Shown here in pieces: positions 52,443 to 61,557 of a DNA stretch of 64,000 bases (position 1 is its first letter; each line of letters begins with the position of its first letter). Both the position numbers and the translations under genes were made by a program. Below the pieces are notes generated by a model. It ran no database searches, had not been told where the DNA came from, and saw nothing but the letters and a program-made list of their open reading frames with translations. The DNA is from Shewanella psychrophila (GTDB taxonomy: Bacteria; Pseudomonadota; Gammaproteobacteria; Enterobacterales; Shewanellaceae): NCBI RefSeq assembly GCF_002005305.1, contig NZ_CP014782.1, forward strand, positions 1,984,001-2,048,000, read 5' to 3'.

Positions 52443-53351
52443 ATGAGCATGCTCACTCGATTGCACTACTTTAATTGTGTCGTAGAAAGCGGCAGCATCT
52501 CGAAAGCGAGTCGAATCTTCGATATTCAGCCCTCCTCCATCTCCCGGCAATTGATGGCATTAGAGAAAGAACTTGGCATTCGCTTACTTAATCGCAATAC
52601 ACGCAATATAGGCTTAACCGAAGCAGGCTTAACCTATTATCAGTATTCTCAACGTATCGTCTCCGAGCTTGATGAAGCTCATAGGGCGGTAAATGAATTA
52701 CAACAAAACCCTAAGGGTCATTTGAAAGTCAGCATGACCGTTGGCTTCGGTGAAAGCTGTGTGCTGCCATTGATCCCAGCATTTATACGCCAATATCCGG
52801 AAGTGAAAATTGAACTGGAACTCACCGAGCGAGTCATAGATATGGTGGAGGAAAATGTCGATATTGCTATACGAAGTGGTCATCTACCTGATTCAAATTT
52901 AATCGCCCGTAAACTGACCGATAATAACTTCTTGCTCTGCTCAAGCCCTTTATACATTGCCAACCGTGGACAGCCGAAGTCATGTGATGACTTGCATAAA
53001 TTTGATTGTATTAAATATGGCTATGCCGGCTGGCGAGATTGGTTCGTGATGCAAACTGAGGCTCCCCATGCTTTTCAAAAGGTAACCATTTCTGAAGGGC
53101 TCACGGTCAACTCGGTCAATGGCCAGAAGCAATTATTATTGAATGATGCAGGCTTTGCCCTGATCCCACGATGGGCGGTTAAGGAGGAGTTGAGCAATGG
53201 TAGCCTAGTCCGAATTCTGGAACAGAACACCTTTAGTCCCTGTACCCCTTTGAGTTCGACGTTTGCGCTTTATCAGAAACGGGAATTAATCTCGCCAAAA
53301 ATCCGGGTGTTTTTGGATTTCCTTAGGGACAAACTAGATGCAGAAACCTAG
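52443..53351 (+). CDS. LysR-family transcriptional regulator
   Basis: 302 residues: N-terminal winged HTH ('HYFNCVVESGSISKASRIFDI', 'PSSISRQLMALEKELGIRLLNR') and a substrate-binding domain. GAGG lies 7 nt before the ATG. Closest in style to the small-effector CrgA-like LysR group. Probably controls the divergent oxidoreductase. Confidence 0.93.
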   Translation: MSMLTRLHYFNCVVESGSISKASRIFDIQPSSISRQLMALEKELGIRLLNRNTRNIGLTEAGLTYYQYSQRIVSELDEAHRAVNELQQNPKGHLKVSMTVGFGESCVLPLIPAFIRQYPEVKIELELTERVIDMVEENVDIAIRSGHLPDSNLIARKLTDNNFLLCSSPLYIANRGQPKSCDDLHKFDCIKYGYAGWRDWFVMQTEAPHAFQKVTISEGLTVNSVNGQKQLLLNDAGFALIPRWAVKEELSNGSLVRILEQNTFSPCTPLSSTFALYQKRELISPKIRVFLDFLRDKLDAET

Positions 53352-53379
53352 CTCTAGAAACTAAGCCAAAAAATAAAGC

Positions 53380-54204
53380 CTAGATAGGAAACTCGAAGAT
53401 CAAACGCCAGACCTTGACGCCATCGCCGGTACGGACACTGAGCCCCAACCTGTCTATTCCCATCCAGTCCCAGAGGATTGGCTTTGAAAACGCTAAGGTC
53501 GCGCCTACTTCTAAACTATTTGATACCAAGACATCTTCACCGAATGGCGTAGCAAACCTGAGCTTATCGAAGTACCAATACCCAGCAGCAAACACCCTAG
53601 GCTCGACATCGACGCCTAACCAATCCCAGCGCCAATGAATATTAGTGCCTATATCGATACCGGATTGCAGTGCAGAATATGTCTCACTCTGAGTCCCATC
53701 GAAACTCGCATAGCCAGCAAAAAACAGTCGATTAACCCAGACAGGGTCTGATTGTCTTAATTCAAGATCCAATAAGCTGGAGACCCCTGCTGAATAGATA
53801 GCGACATTGGTACCCGAGGTAAAATTATTACCATAACCGAGATCTAGGTAAGTTTGAAATTCATGATTTTCAGAGGTGCGGGTACGATATTCGAGCCCCG
53901 GAGTTATCGTCATCGTGCCAACGCTTGAAGGCAAGTCGGCCTCAGGAAGATCGCTCCATTTAAAATTGAAGAAGCCCAGAGATATCGGGGTGCGTAGGGT
54001 CAGAGATTCAGTATCATTGCTATAAAGTTCGAAACTGATAGGGATATTCACCACGGTGGCGTTCTGCCCTGAGGTTTTATAGATACCACTGCCTAGGTAA
54101 TTTGCGAATGCGTAATGGGTAAAATCTTCTTCAGCATAGACAGAAAAAGAACCCAGCAGTGTTAAAGTGATAAGGAGTGATCTCAGAACCATATATAATA
54201 CCAT
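53380..54204 (-). CDS. outer-membrane beta-barrel protein, function unknown
   Basis: 274 residues with a signal peptide (about 5-24, ending VYA), alternating amphipathic strands and Trp-rich C-terminus 'VWRLIFEFPI'. It resembles the 'solitary autotransporter-like beta-barrel' group, but that is only a resemblance. ATG 54192 is an alternative start. Convergent with the LysR gene. Confidence 0.6.
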   Translation of the reverse strand: MVLYMVLRSLLITLTLLGSFSVYAEEDFTHYAFANYLGSGIYKTSGQNATVVNIPISFELYSNDTESLTLRTPISLGFFNFKWSDLPEADLPSSVGTMTITPGLEYRTRTSENHEFQTYLDLGYGNNFTSGTNVAIYSAGVSSLLDLELRQSDPVWVNRLFFAGYASFDGTQSETYSALQSGIDIGTNIHWRWDWLGVDVEPRVFAAGYWYFDKLRFATPFGEDVLVSNSLEVGATLAFSKPILWDWMGIDRLGLSVRTGDGVKVWRLIFEFPI

Positions 54205-54534
54205 TCCATATAAGTATCTGGTCAGTTCAGAGACTCTCGTTTTTTCAATTCAAGGCACATTGATGAAGAAATGGTTATTCCCTTTTAAGTCAATGTAACA
54301 CAGAAGTGGAAACACTGAGAGCCTCACGCAGTGCGGGCTTCAAAGCCCTTTATGCTACGTTGAATGTTTTCGATATAGAATAACTATTAGCTTCAAACAT
54401 TCGCCTTGCCTACAGTGCTTTGAACTCCCGCTGAATGATCAGATACTTACTCGGAATGGCATAAGATACATAAATTATATTATTAGTATGACTCTGAATA
54501 TAGCGACAGTATGGAGGAAAATCTACAACTTACG
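54205..54534. other. intergenic region before ribA end
   Basis: 330 bases with no ORF. A hairpin GGGCTT-CA-AAGCCC (54335-54348), followed by TTTATG, may terminate leftward or rightward transcripts. No riboflavin element (RFN) was recognised, and none is expected downstream of ribA. Confidence 0.45.
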
Positions 54535-55152
54535 TTATTCTTTGCCTTCATCAGCAAAATGATATTCGGACATCAGATGACCCAATTGCGTAGACTTGGT
54601 CTTTAAGTAAGACTCATTATAACGATTCTTGCCCACTTGTAGCGGAATACGCTCAACGACCTCTATGCCAAGCTCTTTCATCGCTTTTACCTTGCGCGGA
54701 TTGTTCGTCATCAACTTGACTTGTTCAACGCCAATCTTCTCCATCATGGGTAAGATCATATCGTACTTACGCATATCGGCGGCGAAACCCAGTTGTTCAT
54801 TGGCTTCGACGGTATTGGCTCCTTGATCTTGCAGCTCATAAGCTCTTATTTTATTGAGCAGACCTATACCACGCCCCTCTTGACGAAGGTAAAGGATGAA
54901 ACCTTGGCCCGCATCGGCAATATTTTGCATCGCAGTCTGCAGCTGAAAGCCACAATCACAGCGTAGGCTGAATAGAGCATCACCCGTTAAACATTCTGAA
55001 TGAATACGCCCAAGGATCGGGCTCTGGCTGTCCAGTTCACCCAATGTCAGCGCAACATGCTCTTTTCCAGTCTCTGTATCTTCAAAACCATGCATAGCAA
55101 ACACGCCCCAAGGCGTCGGGAGTTTTGAAGAAGCGATATACTTGATCGACAT
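54535..55152 (-). CDS. ribA: GTP cyclohydrolase II (RibA)
   Basis: 205 residues. First committed step of riboflavin synthesis. Zinc ligands in 'SECLTGDALFSLRCDCG' (Cys54, Cys65, Cys67), 'LYLRQEGRGIGLLNKI' and 'LMTNNPRKVKAMKELGI' are the family signatures. No RibB domain fused. Confidence 0.96.
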   Translation of the reverse strand: MSIKYIASSKLPTPWGVFAMHGFEDTETGKEHVALTLGELDSQSPILGRIHSECLTGDALFSLRCDCGFQLQTAMQNIADAGQGFILYLRQEGRGIGLLNKIRAYELQDQGANTVEANEQLGFAADMRKYDMILPMMEKIGVEQVKLMTNNPRKVKAMKELGIEVVERIPLQVGKNRYNESYLKTKSTQLGHLMSEYHFADEGKE

Positions 55153-55499
55153 GAAATAACCTTAAAGACTCTCTTTCCCTGAGATGACTATAATCAGAAA
55201 AAACAACGAGAATGACCTGTGTCTAAAAACGACGGTTTTATAATCCTACCCTTTCACTCTATCTTGCAGTGAAGGGAGGAATATTATCTGGTTTTACCAG
55301 TAAGTGAAATACCCTAGCATTTTAATCGGCTATTGATTCACCTAATAATACTAGCATTCACCTTATAGAGTAGGTAGGAATGATACTACTAGCTACTAGC
55401 ACTCACCTTACATAGGGAGGAATCATACGCCTGACGAGGACAGAAAAACATGATGTCGCTCACTAAAGAATAACCGTCTAATCGGAATAAGTTAGATAG
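55153..55499. other. intergenic region with near-direct repeats
   Basis: 347 bases without a gene between ribA and yibL. Carries the imperfect repeats at 55351-55428 and an imperfect hairpin CCCTTTCACT/AGTGAAGGG (55249-55276). Confidence 0.55.
55351..55428. repeat. two near-direct repeats of 33-36 bp
   Basis: 55351-55386 and 55396-55428 share CTAGCA(T/C)TCACCTTA at the left, then GG(T)AGGAAT(G/C)ATAC at the right. A third, weaker relative of the right end (GGGAGGAATATTATC) is at 55274-55288. Possibly a dispersed intergenic element of this genome. Confidence 0.55.
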
Positions 55500-55856
55500 T
55501 TAAAACTCTTTTGGTGCAAAGCCTGTCACAACCTTGATACCCATTTCACGGCCGAGTGCTGTCATAGGATGAACCACGACGAGTCCTTTTACGGATTTCT
55601 TAAGTTTACCCATGTCGGCCTGTTCTGCTTTTGTCAGGGGACGATTGAATTTTAAGCTCACTACTGAGCCGCCTTGCTTACTCAACTCGCGGGTCTGTTG
55701 AGTCTTAGCGCTGGCAATACGCTTATTCACTGCGTTTATTTCCTGTCTAAATTGCAACATGATGCCTTTATCTCCGCGCTTTTCTGCTGCGGCTAATTTA
55801 CGACGAAACTGTTCTAGCTTGTCGTTAAGTCCATGAAGCTCTTCTTTTAAATTCAT
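55500..55856 (-). CDS. yibL: YibL family ribosome-associated protein
   Basis: 118 residues, highly basic, beginning with a helical coiled region ('ELHGLNDKLEQFRRKLAAAEKRGD') and ending 'LGREMGIKVVTGFAPKEF'. Length and pattern match YibL, which co-purifies with ribosomes in E. coli. AAGG lies 7 nt before the ATG. Confidence 0.85.
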   Translation of the reverse strand: MNLKEELHGLNDKLEQFRRKLAAAEKRGDKGIMLQFRQEINAVNKRIASAKTQQTRELSKQGGSVVSLKFNRPLTKAEQADMGKLKKSVKGLVVVHPMTALGREMGIKVVTGFAPKEF

Positions 55857-55970
55857 GCTCGTGCCTTAAAAATATTCTGTAAAATGCAAAAACAGCCTCA
55901 ATGCGCGGCTGTTTTTTAAAATGATTTGAAACCTATGGTCGTCATTATAACAGTAACTGAATGAATACAG

Positions 55971-56444
55971 TTATCGCTTTTCTGCCAGATTGTGAATTAC
56001 CTGATTGCTGCTACCATGAAATACCAGACTGACATCTGCATTTTCCTGCTCAAACTTGCCATCCACGAGCACATCGACATAATCTAGCACCCTCTTTTGC
56101 TCAGCCGACAACTCAGCTAGCTTGTATCCAGTCCACAACCAAATGTCTTTGCCGGGACACTCATTTTTAACTCGCTTAACTAGGGCGAGTATCTCAGATA
56201 GGTTCTCTGGATAAAGAGGGTCGCCACCTGAGAGTGACAAACCTCTGCGTTTGATCCGGCTATCTTGAAGATCATTAATGACTCGTTGCTGCATCTGTAA
56301 GTCAAAACGATGGCCATGTTGTGGATTCCATGTGCTCTGATTATAACAACCACGACATTGATGCTCACAACCAGAGACAAACAGAGTCGCTCTGGTTCCA
56401 GGTCCATTGATGACATCTACGGGAAAATATTGATGGTAGTTCAT
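55971..56444 (-). CDS. nrdG: anaerobic ribonucleotide reductase activating protein NrdG
   Basis: Radical-SAM enzyme that makes the glycyl radical in NrdD. Start ATG 56444 gives MNYHQYFPVDVINGPGTR, nearly identical to E. coli; the frame is open to 56489 but the extra 15 residues are not family-like. Cluster motif CEHQCRGC (CxxxCxxC). 157 residues. Downstream of nrdD, separated by a hairpin terminator that may lower its expression. Confidence 0.94.
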   Translation of the reverse strand: MNYHQYFPVDVINGPGTRATLFVSGCEHQCRGCYNQSTWNPQHGHRFDLQMQQRVINDLQDSRIKRRGLSLSGGDPLYPENLSEILALVKRVKNECPGKDIWLWTGYKLAELSAEQKRVLDYVDVLVDGKFEQENADVSLVFHGSSNQVIHNLAEKR

Positions 56445-56480
56445 AGCACAATTCCAACCTGTCGGTTTAACAGCCCCAGT

Positions 56481-56521
56481 AAAAAACAAGGCGCCACCGA
56501 CTCAGTAACGCCTTGTTTTTT
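56481..56521 (-). terminator. terminator between nrdD and nrdG
   Basis: AAAAAACAAGGCG/CGCCTTGTTTTTT, 13-bp stem with a 15-nt loop. On the minus strand it ends in TTTTTT, so it should partly stop nrdD transcripts. The stem extends to within 37 nt of the nrdG ATG. Confidence 0.8.
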
Positions 56522-56550
56522 TGTTGTATATTATAAGCCAAGCAGATTGA

Positions 56551-58668
56551 TTACAGATGCTTAACCCTGCGCTTCACTTCTTCTTGCTTACCGAAGTTAA
56601 AAGGCCTCGCATCAGGGCTACCTAAGTAACCGCAGACTCGACGGGTCACAGAGACTCGGCTCGGTTCATGGTTGCCACACTTAGAACAGGTAAAGCCCTT
56701 GCTGGTACATTCAAACTCACCAGTAAAGCCACAGTCATAGCACTCATCGATCGGCGTATTGGTGCCGTAATATGGCACTCGGCTATAACTGTAATCCCAT
56801 ACATCTTCCAATGCTTCGAGATTGTTCTGCATATTGGGATATTCACCGTAACAGATGAAACCACCATTGGTTAACGCAGGATAAGGCTGCTCAAAATCCA
56901 GTTTATCGTATGGATTAACTTGCTTTTCAACATCGAGATGGAAGCTATTGGTGTAGTAACCTTTCTTTGTCACACCTTCAATCACACCAAATACCTGAGT
57001 GTCTAGCTTACAAAAGCGGCTGCAGAGGTTTTCACTCGGTGTGCTGTAAAGACTGAAGGCATAGCTAGTCTCCTCTTTCCACTTGTTGGTCGCCGCTTTC
57101 ATATACTCGATGACGTCAATGGCTTTTTGACGCAAGGTTTCGCAATCATAGACATGCTTATCTGTACCAAAGAGGGCATTGATCGTCTCGTGTAATCCGA
57201 TATAACCCAAGGAAATAGAGGCGCGACCATTTTTGAAGATACTTGAGATATCATCATCGGCACGAAGCCTTACTCCACAAGCCCCTTCCATATATAGGAT
57301 TGGCGCCACACGGGCTTTAACACCTTCTAAACGCTCAATTCTGGTATCCAGAGCCTTACGGGCGATAGCCAGACGTAGATCTAAGATACGATAAAACTCT
57401 GTTTCATCGCCCTTGGCTTCCAGCGCAACCCTTGGCAAATTCAAACTCACCACGCCTAAGTTATTTCGGCCTTCGTGGATCAGCTCACCATCTTCTTCAT
57501 AGGTACCCAGAAAACTGCGGCAACCCATAGGGGTCTTGAAGGAACCGGTGATTTTCTCTACTTGCTCATAATTGAGAATATCCGGATACATGCGGGTCGT
57601 GGCGCATTTAAGCGCAAGTTGCTTGATATCATAGTTACAATCACCCGCCTTGTGATTAATGCCGTCACGAATAGCAAACACTAATTTTGGGAATACCGCC
57701 GTCTTGCGATTCTTACCCAAGCCCGCAATCCGTACCTTCATCATAGATGACTGAATAAGGCGAGACTCCCAGGAAGTGCCTAAACCGAACCCAAAAGTGA
57801 CAAAGGGAGTCTGTCCATTGGCCGTATGTAAGGTATTGACCTCATACTCCAATGACTGAAACGCATCATGACATTCTTTTTCAGTTTGCGCGGTAGCGAA
57901 GGCTTTCGCATCAGTGATCCCCCAGTCTAACGCCAGCTGATACTGTTTATCGTAGCTTTTAGCCACAAAGGGAGACAAGACTTCATCAATTCGATTAATG
58001 GTGGTACCACCATAGATATGACTGGCTACCTGAGCGATGATCTGCGCTGTCACTGCCGTTGCTGTAGAGATAGACTTAGGCGTCTCAATCTCTGCATTCC
58101 CCATCTTGAAGCCATTAGTCAACATGCCACTGAGATCGATCAGCATGCAGTTAAACATGGGGAAGAAAGGTGCATAATCGAGATCATGATAATGGATCTC
58201 ACCGGACTCATGAGCGGCAACCACATCTTTTGGTAAAATATGGCGGGTAGCATAATGTTTAGCCACAATACCCGCTAACAAATCGCGCTGAGTAGGAATA
58301 ACTTTAGCGTCTTTATTGGCATTTTCATTCAACAGTGCCGCATTGGTCTGCTCGACTAAGCCGCGGATTTCCTGGTTCAATCGACTGCTTGTTTCACGAT
58401 GTAAGTCTCTATCATGACGGTACTCGATATAGACGCGAGCGAGAGACTTATAAGGCCCTTCCATCAAATGATTTTCGACTAAGTCTTGTAACTCGTGAAT
58501 ATCTATCTCTGCATGCTCAGCCACACATTTAGCAACGGAGGCGGCAACACTCACCGCATAACTCTTGTCTTCAATACCTGCCGAGTTAGCTGCAGCCACT
58601 ACAGCATCTCTAATCCTTGTTTCGTCAAAAGGCGTGCGGTAACCATCCCGCTTAATAACCACTGGCAT
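56551..58668 (-). CDS. nrdD: anaerobic ribonucleoside-triphosphate reductase NrdD
   Basis: 705 residues: N-terminal ATP-cone (1-95), catalytic barrel, C-terminal zinc site 'CYDCGFTGEFECTSKGFTCSKC' (split over 643-665) and glycyl-radical loop 'RRVCGYLGSP' with the radical Gly. GAGGG lies 8 nt before the ATG. Under control of NrdR boxes and an FNR-like site upstream. Confidence 0.96.
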   Translation of the reverse strand: MPVVIKRDGYRTPFDETRIRDAVVAAANSAGIEDKSYAVSVAASVAKCVAEHAEIDIHELQDLVENHLMEGPYKSLARVYIEYRHDRDLHRETSSRLNQEIRGLVEQTNAALLNENANKDAKVIPTQRDLLAGIVAKHYATRHILPKDVVAAHESGEIHYHDLDYAPFFPMFNCMLIDLSGMLTNGFKMGNAEIETPKSISTATAVTAQIIAQVASHIYGGTTINRIDEVLSPFVAKSYDKQYQLALDWGITDAKAFATAQTEKECHDAFQSLEYEVNTLHTANGQTPFVTFGFGLGTSWESRLIQSSMMKVRIAGLGKNRKTAVFPKLVFAIRDGINHKAGDCNYDIKQLALKCATTRMYPDILNYEQVEKITGSFKTPMGCRSFLGTYEEDGELIHEGRNNLGVVSLNLPRVALEAKGDETEFYRILDLRLAIARKALDTRIERLEGVKARVAPILYMEGACGVRLRADDDISSIFKNGRASISLGYIGLHETINALFGTDKHVYDCETLRQKAIDVIEYMKAATNKWKEETSYAFSLYSTPSENLCSRFCKLDTQVFGVIEGVTKKGYYTNSFHLDVEKQVNPYDKLDFEQPYPALTNGGFICYGEYPNMQNNLEALEDVWDYSYSRVPYYGTNTPIDECYDCGFTGEFECTSKGFTCSKCGNHEPSRVSVTRRVCGYLGSPDARPFNFGKQEEVKRRVKHL

Positions 58669-58700
58669 TGTTCAATCCCTCCTCAAGTGACGTCGAAATA

Positions 58701-58716
58701 ACACCATATATAGTGT
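58701..58716. promoter_or_regulatory. NrdR box 1
   Basis: ACACCATATATAGTGT fits the NrdR consensus acaCwAtATaTwGtgt, 33 bp upstream of the nrdD ATG. Confidence 0.85.
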
Positions 58717-58731
58717 TTAAATTATAATAAA

Positions 58732-58747
58732 GCACAATATATTGAGT
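58732..58747. promoter_or_regulatory. NrdR box 2
   Basis: GCACAATATATTGAGT is a second NrdR-box match; centre-to-centre distance to box 1 is 31 bp (three turns), the usual arrangement for NrdR. Confidence 0.75.
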
Positions 58748-58775
58748 ATTAGGCTACAAAGTCATGAAAAGAACA

Positions 58776-58789
58776 TTGATCGAGATCAT
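58776..58789. promoter_or_regulatory. FNR/EtrA-like site upstream of nrdD
   Basis: TTGATCGAGATCAT matches TTGATnnnnATCAA at 9 of 10 fixed positions. Anaerobic activation of nrdDG by FNR is well known in E. coli. Confidence 0.55.
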
Positions 58790-58953
58790 GATTTTGGGGA
58801 TAGGTTTTAACGAGAGTTTATTCCTGCAAACAAGACCACTTATTGATGAAAGTGGTCTTGACGGTCCGGAAAAAGCAAGATAGATGGGAGATTTTAAACT
58901 GTAATAATCTAAACAATACGAATATAAATGGCATTAAAAAGCATGCATGTCCT

Positions 58954-59700
58954 CTAATATTTACCTAGACTTAGGTAACTATTGACCATGCCAACTGCTT
59001 GTTGATTTTCCCCCATAGATGACGCCAATTGCATCATAGATTTAAGTCCCTGCCACTGCTCACGGTCGCTCGATGACATCTGAGTATCACTTTTAAGGTA
59101 AATATTCAATTGAGCCGATACCCTGGTCGCTTTCTGCCCTACCTCTTTACTCTGAGCATTATCCATCTGATTGAGTACGCTCTGGGCATCGTCTAGCAGG
59201 CTAACCAAAACACCTGTCATGCCTTCAGTGTCACCACTCGCTGTTAATTCTTCACGCTTATCTTGAATAAACGCCTTAAAATCATCAGGTTGACCTTGAA
59301 CTTCCGGTAAATCGAAGCCCCCTTCTGACAAACGATTCAGCTGGGTATCCGACAAGATCCCGTCTTGATGCAGTCGTTGAATAAGTTTTGGCAAGTCGGC
59401 AGCAGAGAAGTCGCCCTTAGAGAAAAAATCTTTCGCCATTGATTCAATTTTTTGTGCCCTGGCTGCACGAGGAGAAAGCGACACCGACTCATCTTTAATC
59501 CCATCCCTATTGAGTCCGGTCGCCGCCTCTTTCGATTGACTCAGGCTGACCTTATCACTGCTCGACCCAGCTTCAGTCTGATGACTGTTAACACCATAAT
59601 TGTCGGCCAAACTGGTACTCTTAGCCCCACCATTATTGGCATTGCCTCCGGCAATAGTCCCTGAGTTAATTTGACTGGCAAGGTTAGTGATTGGATTCAT
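58954..59700 (-). CDS. hypothetical protein with FlgM-like N-terminal motif
   Basis: 248 residues from ATG 59700 (a TTG two codons upstream is possible). The N-terminal 70 residues are disordered-looking (Asn/Gly/Ser-rich) with 'DKVSLSQSKEA' and 'VSLSPRAARAQKIE', a style seen in FlgM and cytoplasmic flagellar or type-III partners. The rest is helical (about 80-248), with 'LPKLIQRLHQDGILSDTQLNRL'. No known family, no signal peptide. Its role is open. Confidence 0.6.
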   Translation of the reverse strand: MNPITNLASQINSGTIAGGNANNGGAKSTSLADNYGVNSHQTEAGSSSDKVSLSQSKEAATGLNRDGIKDESVSLSPRAARAQKIESMAKDFFSKGDFSAADLPKLIQRLHQDGILSDTQLNRLSEGGFDLPEVQGQPDDFKAFIQDKREELTASGDTEGMTGVLVSLLDDAQSVLNQMDNAQSKEVGQKATRVSAQLNIYLKSDTQMSSSDREQWQGLKSMMQLASSMGENQQAVGMVNSYLSLGKY

Positions 59701-59811
59701 TGTCAAAATACCGACATAAAAAGAGATATGCAGGTATTAAGCAGGAAGCATGCCGAAAAGAGATTAAATAACGAATAGTAAAAATAAAAGCGTGGGCATG
59801 CTGAATCTAGC

Positions 59812-60285
59812 TCACTCTTTCCTGTTTAAGTCTTGAGTCAATGTCATGCACATTTTTCTCAAAGATTCAATTTCAGGCTCAGACAGAGTGACTTTATCCA
59901 GTAAAACTTGCTTGAGTGCTAATGCCTCTTGTTTCAGTGCGAGCCCCTCAGGAGTGGTTCTAATGGCCTTCTTACGCTCATCTTCTGCGTCAATAGCACG
60001 GATCAATAAGTCTTTATTTTCTAACCGCTTGACTATAGGAGTTAAGGTGCCTAAATCCAGACGTGTTGCCTGAGACAGCTGAGTCAGACTTACGCCATCA
60101 TTTAACCAGAGCGCCTGCATCACCAAGTATTGTGGATAGGTTAAGCCACACTCATCCAGCAAGGGACGATAGGCACGCACTAGGGCATTACCTGCTGTAT
60201 AGAGTGCAAAACAAACATTGTCTGACAAACAACTGCTTGCTTGTCGATCGTCTGTACTCATTTTTGAATGGATAATTTTGGTCAC
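59812..60285 (-). CDS. MarR-family regulator, OhrR-like
   Basis: 157 residues from GTG 60285 (AAGG about 9 nt upstream); ATG 60261 is an alternative. Winged-helix MarR fold. 'DNVCFALYTAGNALVRAYRPLLDECGLTYPQYLVMQALW' (split over 23-61) is the OhrR pattern with its reactive Cys (C25). So a thiol-based redox or electrophile switch is plausible. Divergent from the oxidoreductase gene, with two GCGCGC-centred operators in the spacer. Confidence 0.88.
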   Translation of the reverse strand: MTKIIHSKMSTDDRQASSCLSDNVCFALYTAGNALVRAYRPLLDECGLTYPQYLVMQALWLNDGVSLTQLSQATRLDLGTLTPIVKRLENKDLLIRAIDAEDERKKAIRTTPEGLALKQEALALKQVLLDKVTLSEPEIESLRKMCMTLTQDLNRKE

Positions 60286-60344
60286 TAACTCATACCTTCA
60301 ATGTTATGCAGCATTTAGCTTAGTTAAATTTACATCAGATTTAA

Positions 60345-60356
60345 TTTGCGCGCAAA
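60345..60356. promoter_or_regulatory. palindromic operator 1 of the MarR/oxidoreductase spacer
   Basis: TTTGCGCGCAAA, a perfect 12-bp palindrome, roughly midway between the divergent starts. Confidence 0.6.
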
Positions 60357-60402
60357 CTAGTTGCACAGCAAAAAGTTTAGGTGTAGAGTTTACCACAATT
60401 AA

Positions 60403-60414
60403 TTAGCGCGCAAA
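60403..60414. promoter_or_regulatory. palindromic operator 2
   Basis: TTAGCGCGCAAA differs from operator 1 at one position and lies 58 bp from it, just upstream of the oxidoreductase ribosome binding site (AAGAGG). Confidence 0.55.
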
Positions 60415-60427
60415 GCAAAGAGGTTTT

Positions 60428-61426
60428 ATGAACGCCACACAAATACTATTAGATTCTCGTCCTGAGGGTATGCCAACTGCTGATAACTTTAAGCAGACAT
60501 CAGTGGAATTGCCAGCTATCACAGACGGTGAGTTCCTGGTTAAAAACCTATGGATGTCTGTAGATCCCTATATGCGCGGTCGCATGATAGACAGAGAGAG
60601 CTATATTGCACCATTCCAGATAGGTCAAGTACTGGAAGGAGGCTCTATAGGCGAAGTGGTTGAGTCCAATAACCCCGAGTTTCCTATAGGCAGTAGAGTC
60701 AGTGCCATGCACGGCTGGCGTAGCCACTATGTCACCGACGGTAGCGATCACACTAGACTCCCGCAGATCCCTTTAAGTGAGTCTCATTTCCTCGGAGTCT
60801 TGGGGATGCCAGGCATGACAGCATGGACTGGATTGACCCGAATTGCCGCCTTAAAAGAGGGAGACACCCTATTTGTTTCTGGCGCTGCGGGAGCTGTCGG
60901 TAGCGTCGTGTGTCAGCTCGGTAAATTAATGGGGGCTAAAGTTGTCGCTTCCGTTGGTAGCGACGAGAAGGCCGCTCACCTACGAGACTTAGGTGTCGAT
61001 GCCGTGATTAACTACAAGACGACAAAAGATCTCAGTGCGGCACTAAAACTGGCTGCTCCTCAAGGCATAGATGTCTATTTTGAAAATGTTGGTGGCGAGC
61101 ATCTTACTGCCGCTCTGAACAACATGAATGACCACGGCAGAATCGCCGTATGTGGCATGATCTCTCAATACAATGATACAACACCGACACCAGGGCCGAA
61201 TAACCTTGCCATGCTCATTATCAAGAAACTTAAAATTGAAGGGTTTATCGTATTCGAACACTGGGATCATTATCCAGAATTTGCTCAACAAATGGGGCAA
61301 TGGTTAGCGACGGGAGCGGTCAAGGCCGAACAAACCGTCTATGAAGGACTCGAACAGGCACCAGCTGCCTTTATCGGCTTATTCGAAGGAAAAAACCGCG
61401 GGAAGATGGTAGTAAAACTGAATTAA
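60428..61426 (+). CDS. NADP-dependent oxidoreductase (CurA / leukotriene B4 dehydrogenase-like)
   Basis: 332 residues, medium-chain reductase of the PTGR/CurA group: 'NLWMSVDPYMRGRM' (about 39-52), NADP motif 'VSGAAGAVGSVVCQLGK' (about 153-169), 'YFENVGGEHL', 'GMISQYN'. Such enzymes reduce alpha,beta-unsaturated carbonyls, consistent with control by an OhrR-like redox sensor encoded divergently. Ends in a strong terminator. Confidence 0.93.
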   Translation: MNATQILLDSRPEGMPTADNFKQTSVELPAITDGEFLVKNLWMSVDPYMRGRMIDRESYIAPFQIGQVLEGGSIGEVVESNNPEFPIGSRVSAMHGWRSHYVTDGSDHTRLPQIPLSESHFLGVLGMPGMTAWTGLTRIAALKEGDTLFVSGAAGAVGSVVCQLGKLMGAKVVASVGSDEKAAHLRDLGVDAVINYKTTKDLSAALKLAAPQGIDVYFENVGGEHLTAALNNMNDHGRIAVCGMISQYNDTTPTPGPNNLAMLIIKKLKIEGFIVFEHWDHYPEFAQQMGQWLATGAVKAEQTVYEGLEQAPAAFIGLFEGKNRGKMVVKLN

Positions 61427-61459
61427 TACCATTCAGACTATTTAAGATTCTAGTTAATA

Positions 61460-61483
61460 AAAAGGGCCTGAACAGGCCCTTTT
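61460..61483 (+). terminator. terminator of the oxidoreductase gene
   Basis: AAAAGGGCCTG/CAGGCCCTTTT with an AA loop, 33 nt after the stop. Confidence 0.92.
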
Positions 61484-61557
61484 GTATATGGATGCACTTA
61501 TTCCAGAGACCATTGAATTCCTAAGAAAGGATTGATTTCCACCATATTAGTTTTCTC

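Noticed and set aside
54205..54534. FMN riboswitch near ribA
   Set aside because: The region is downstream of ribA and shows none of the conserved RFN motifs; the spacer upstream of ribA shows none either.
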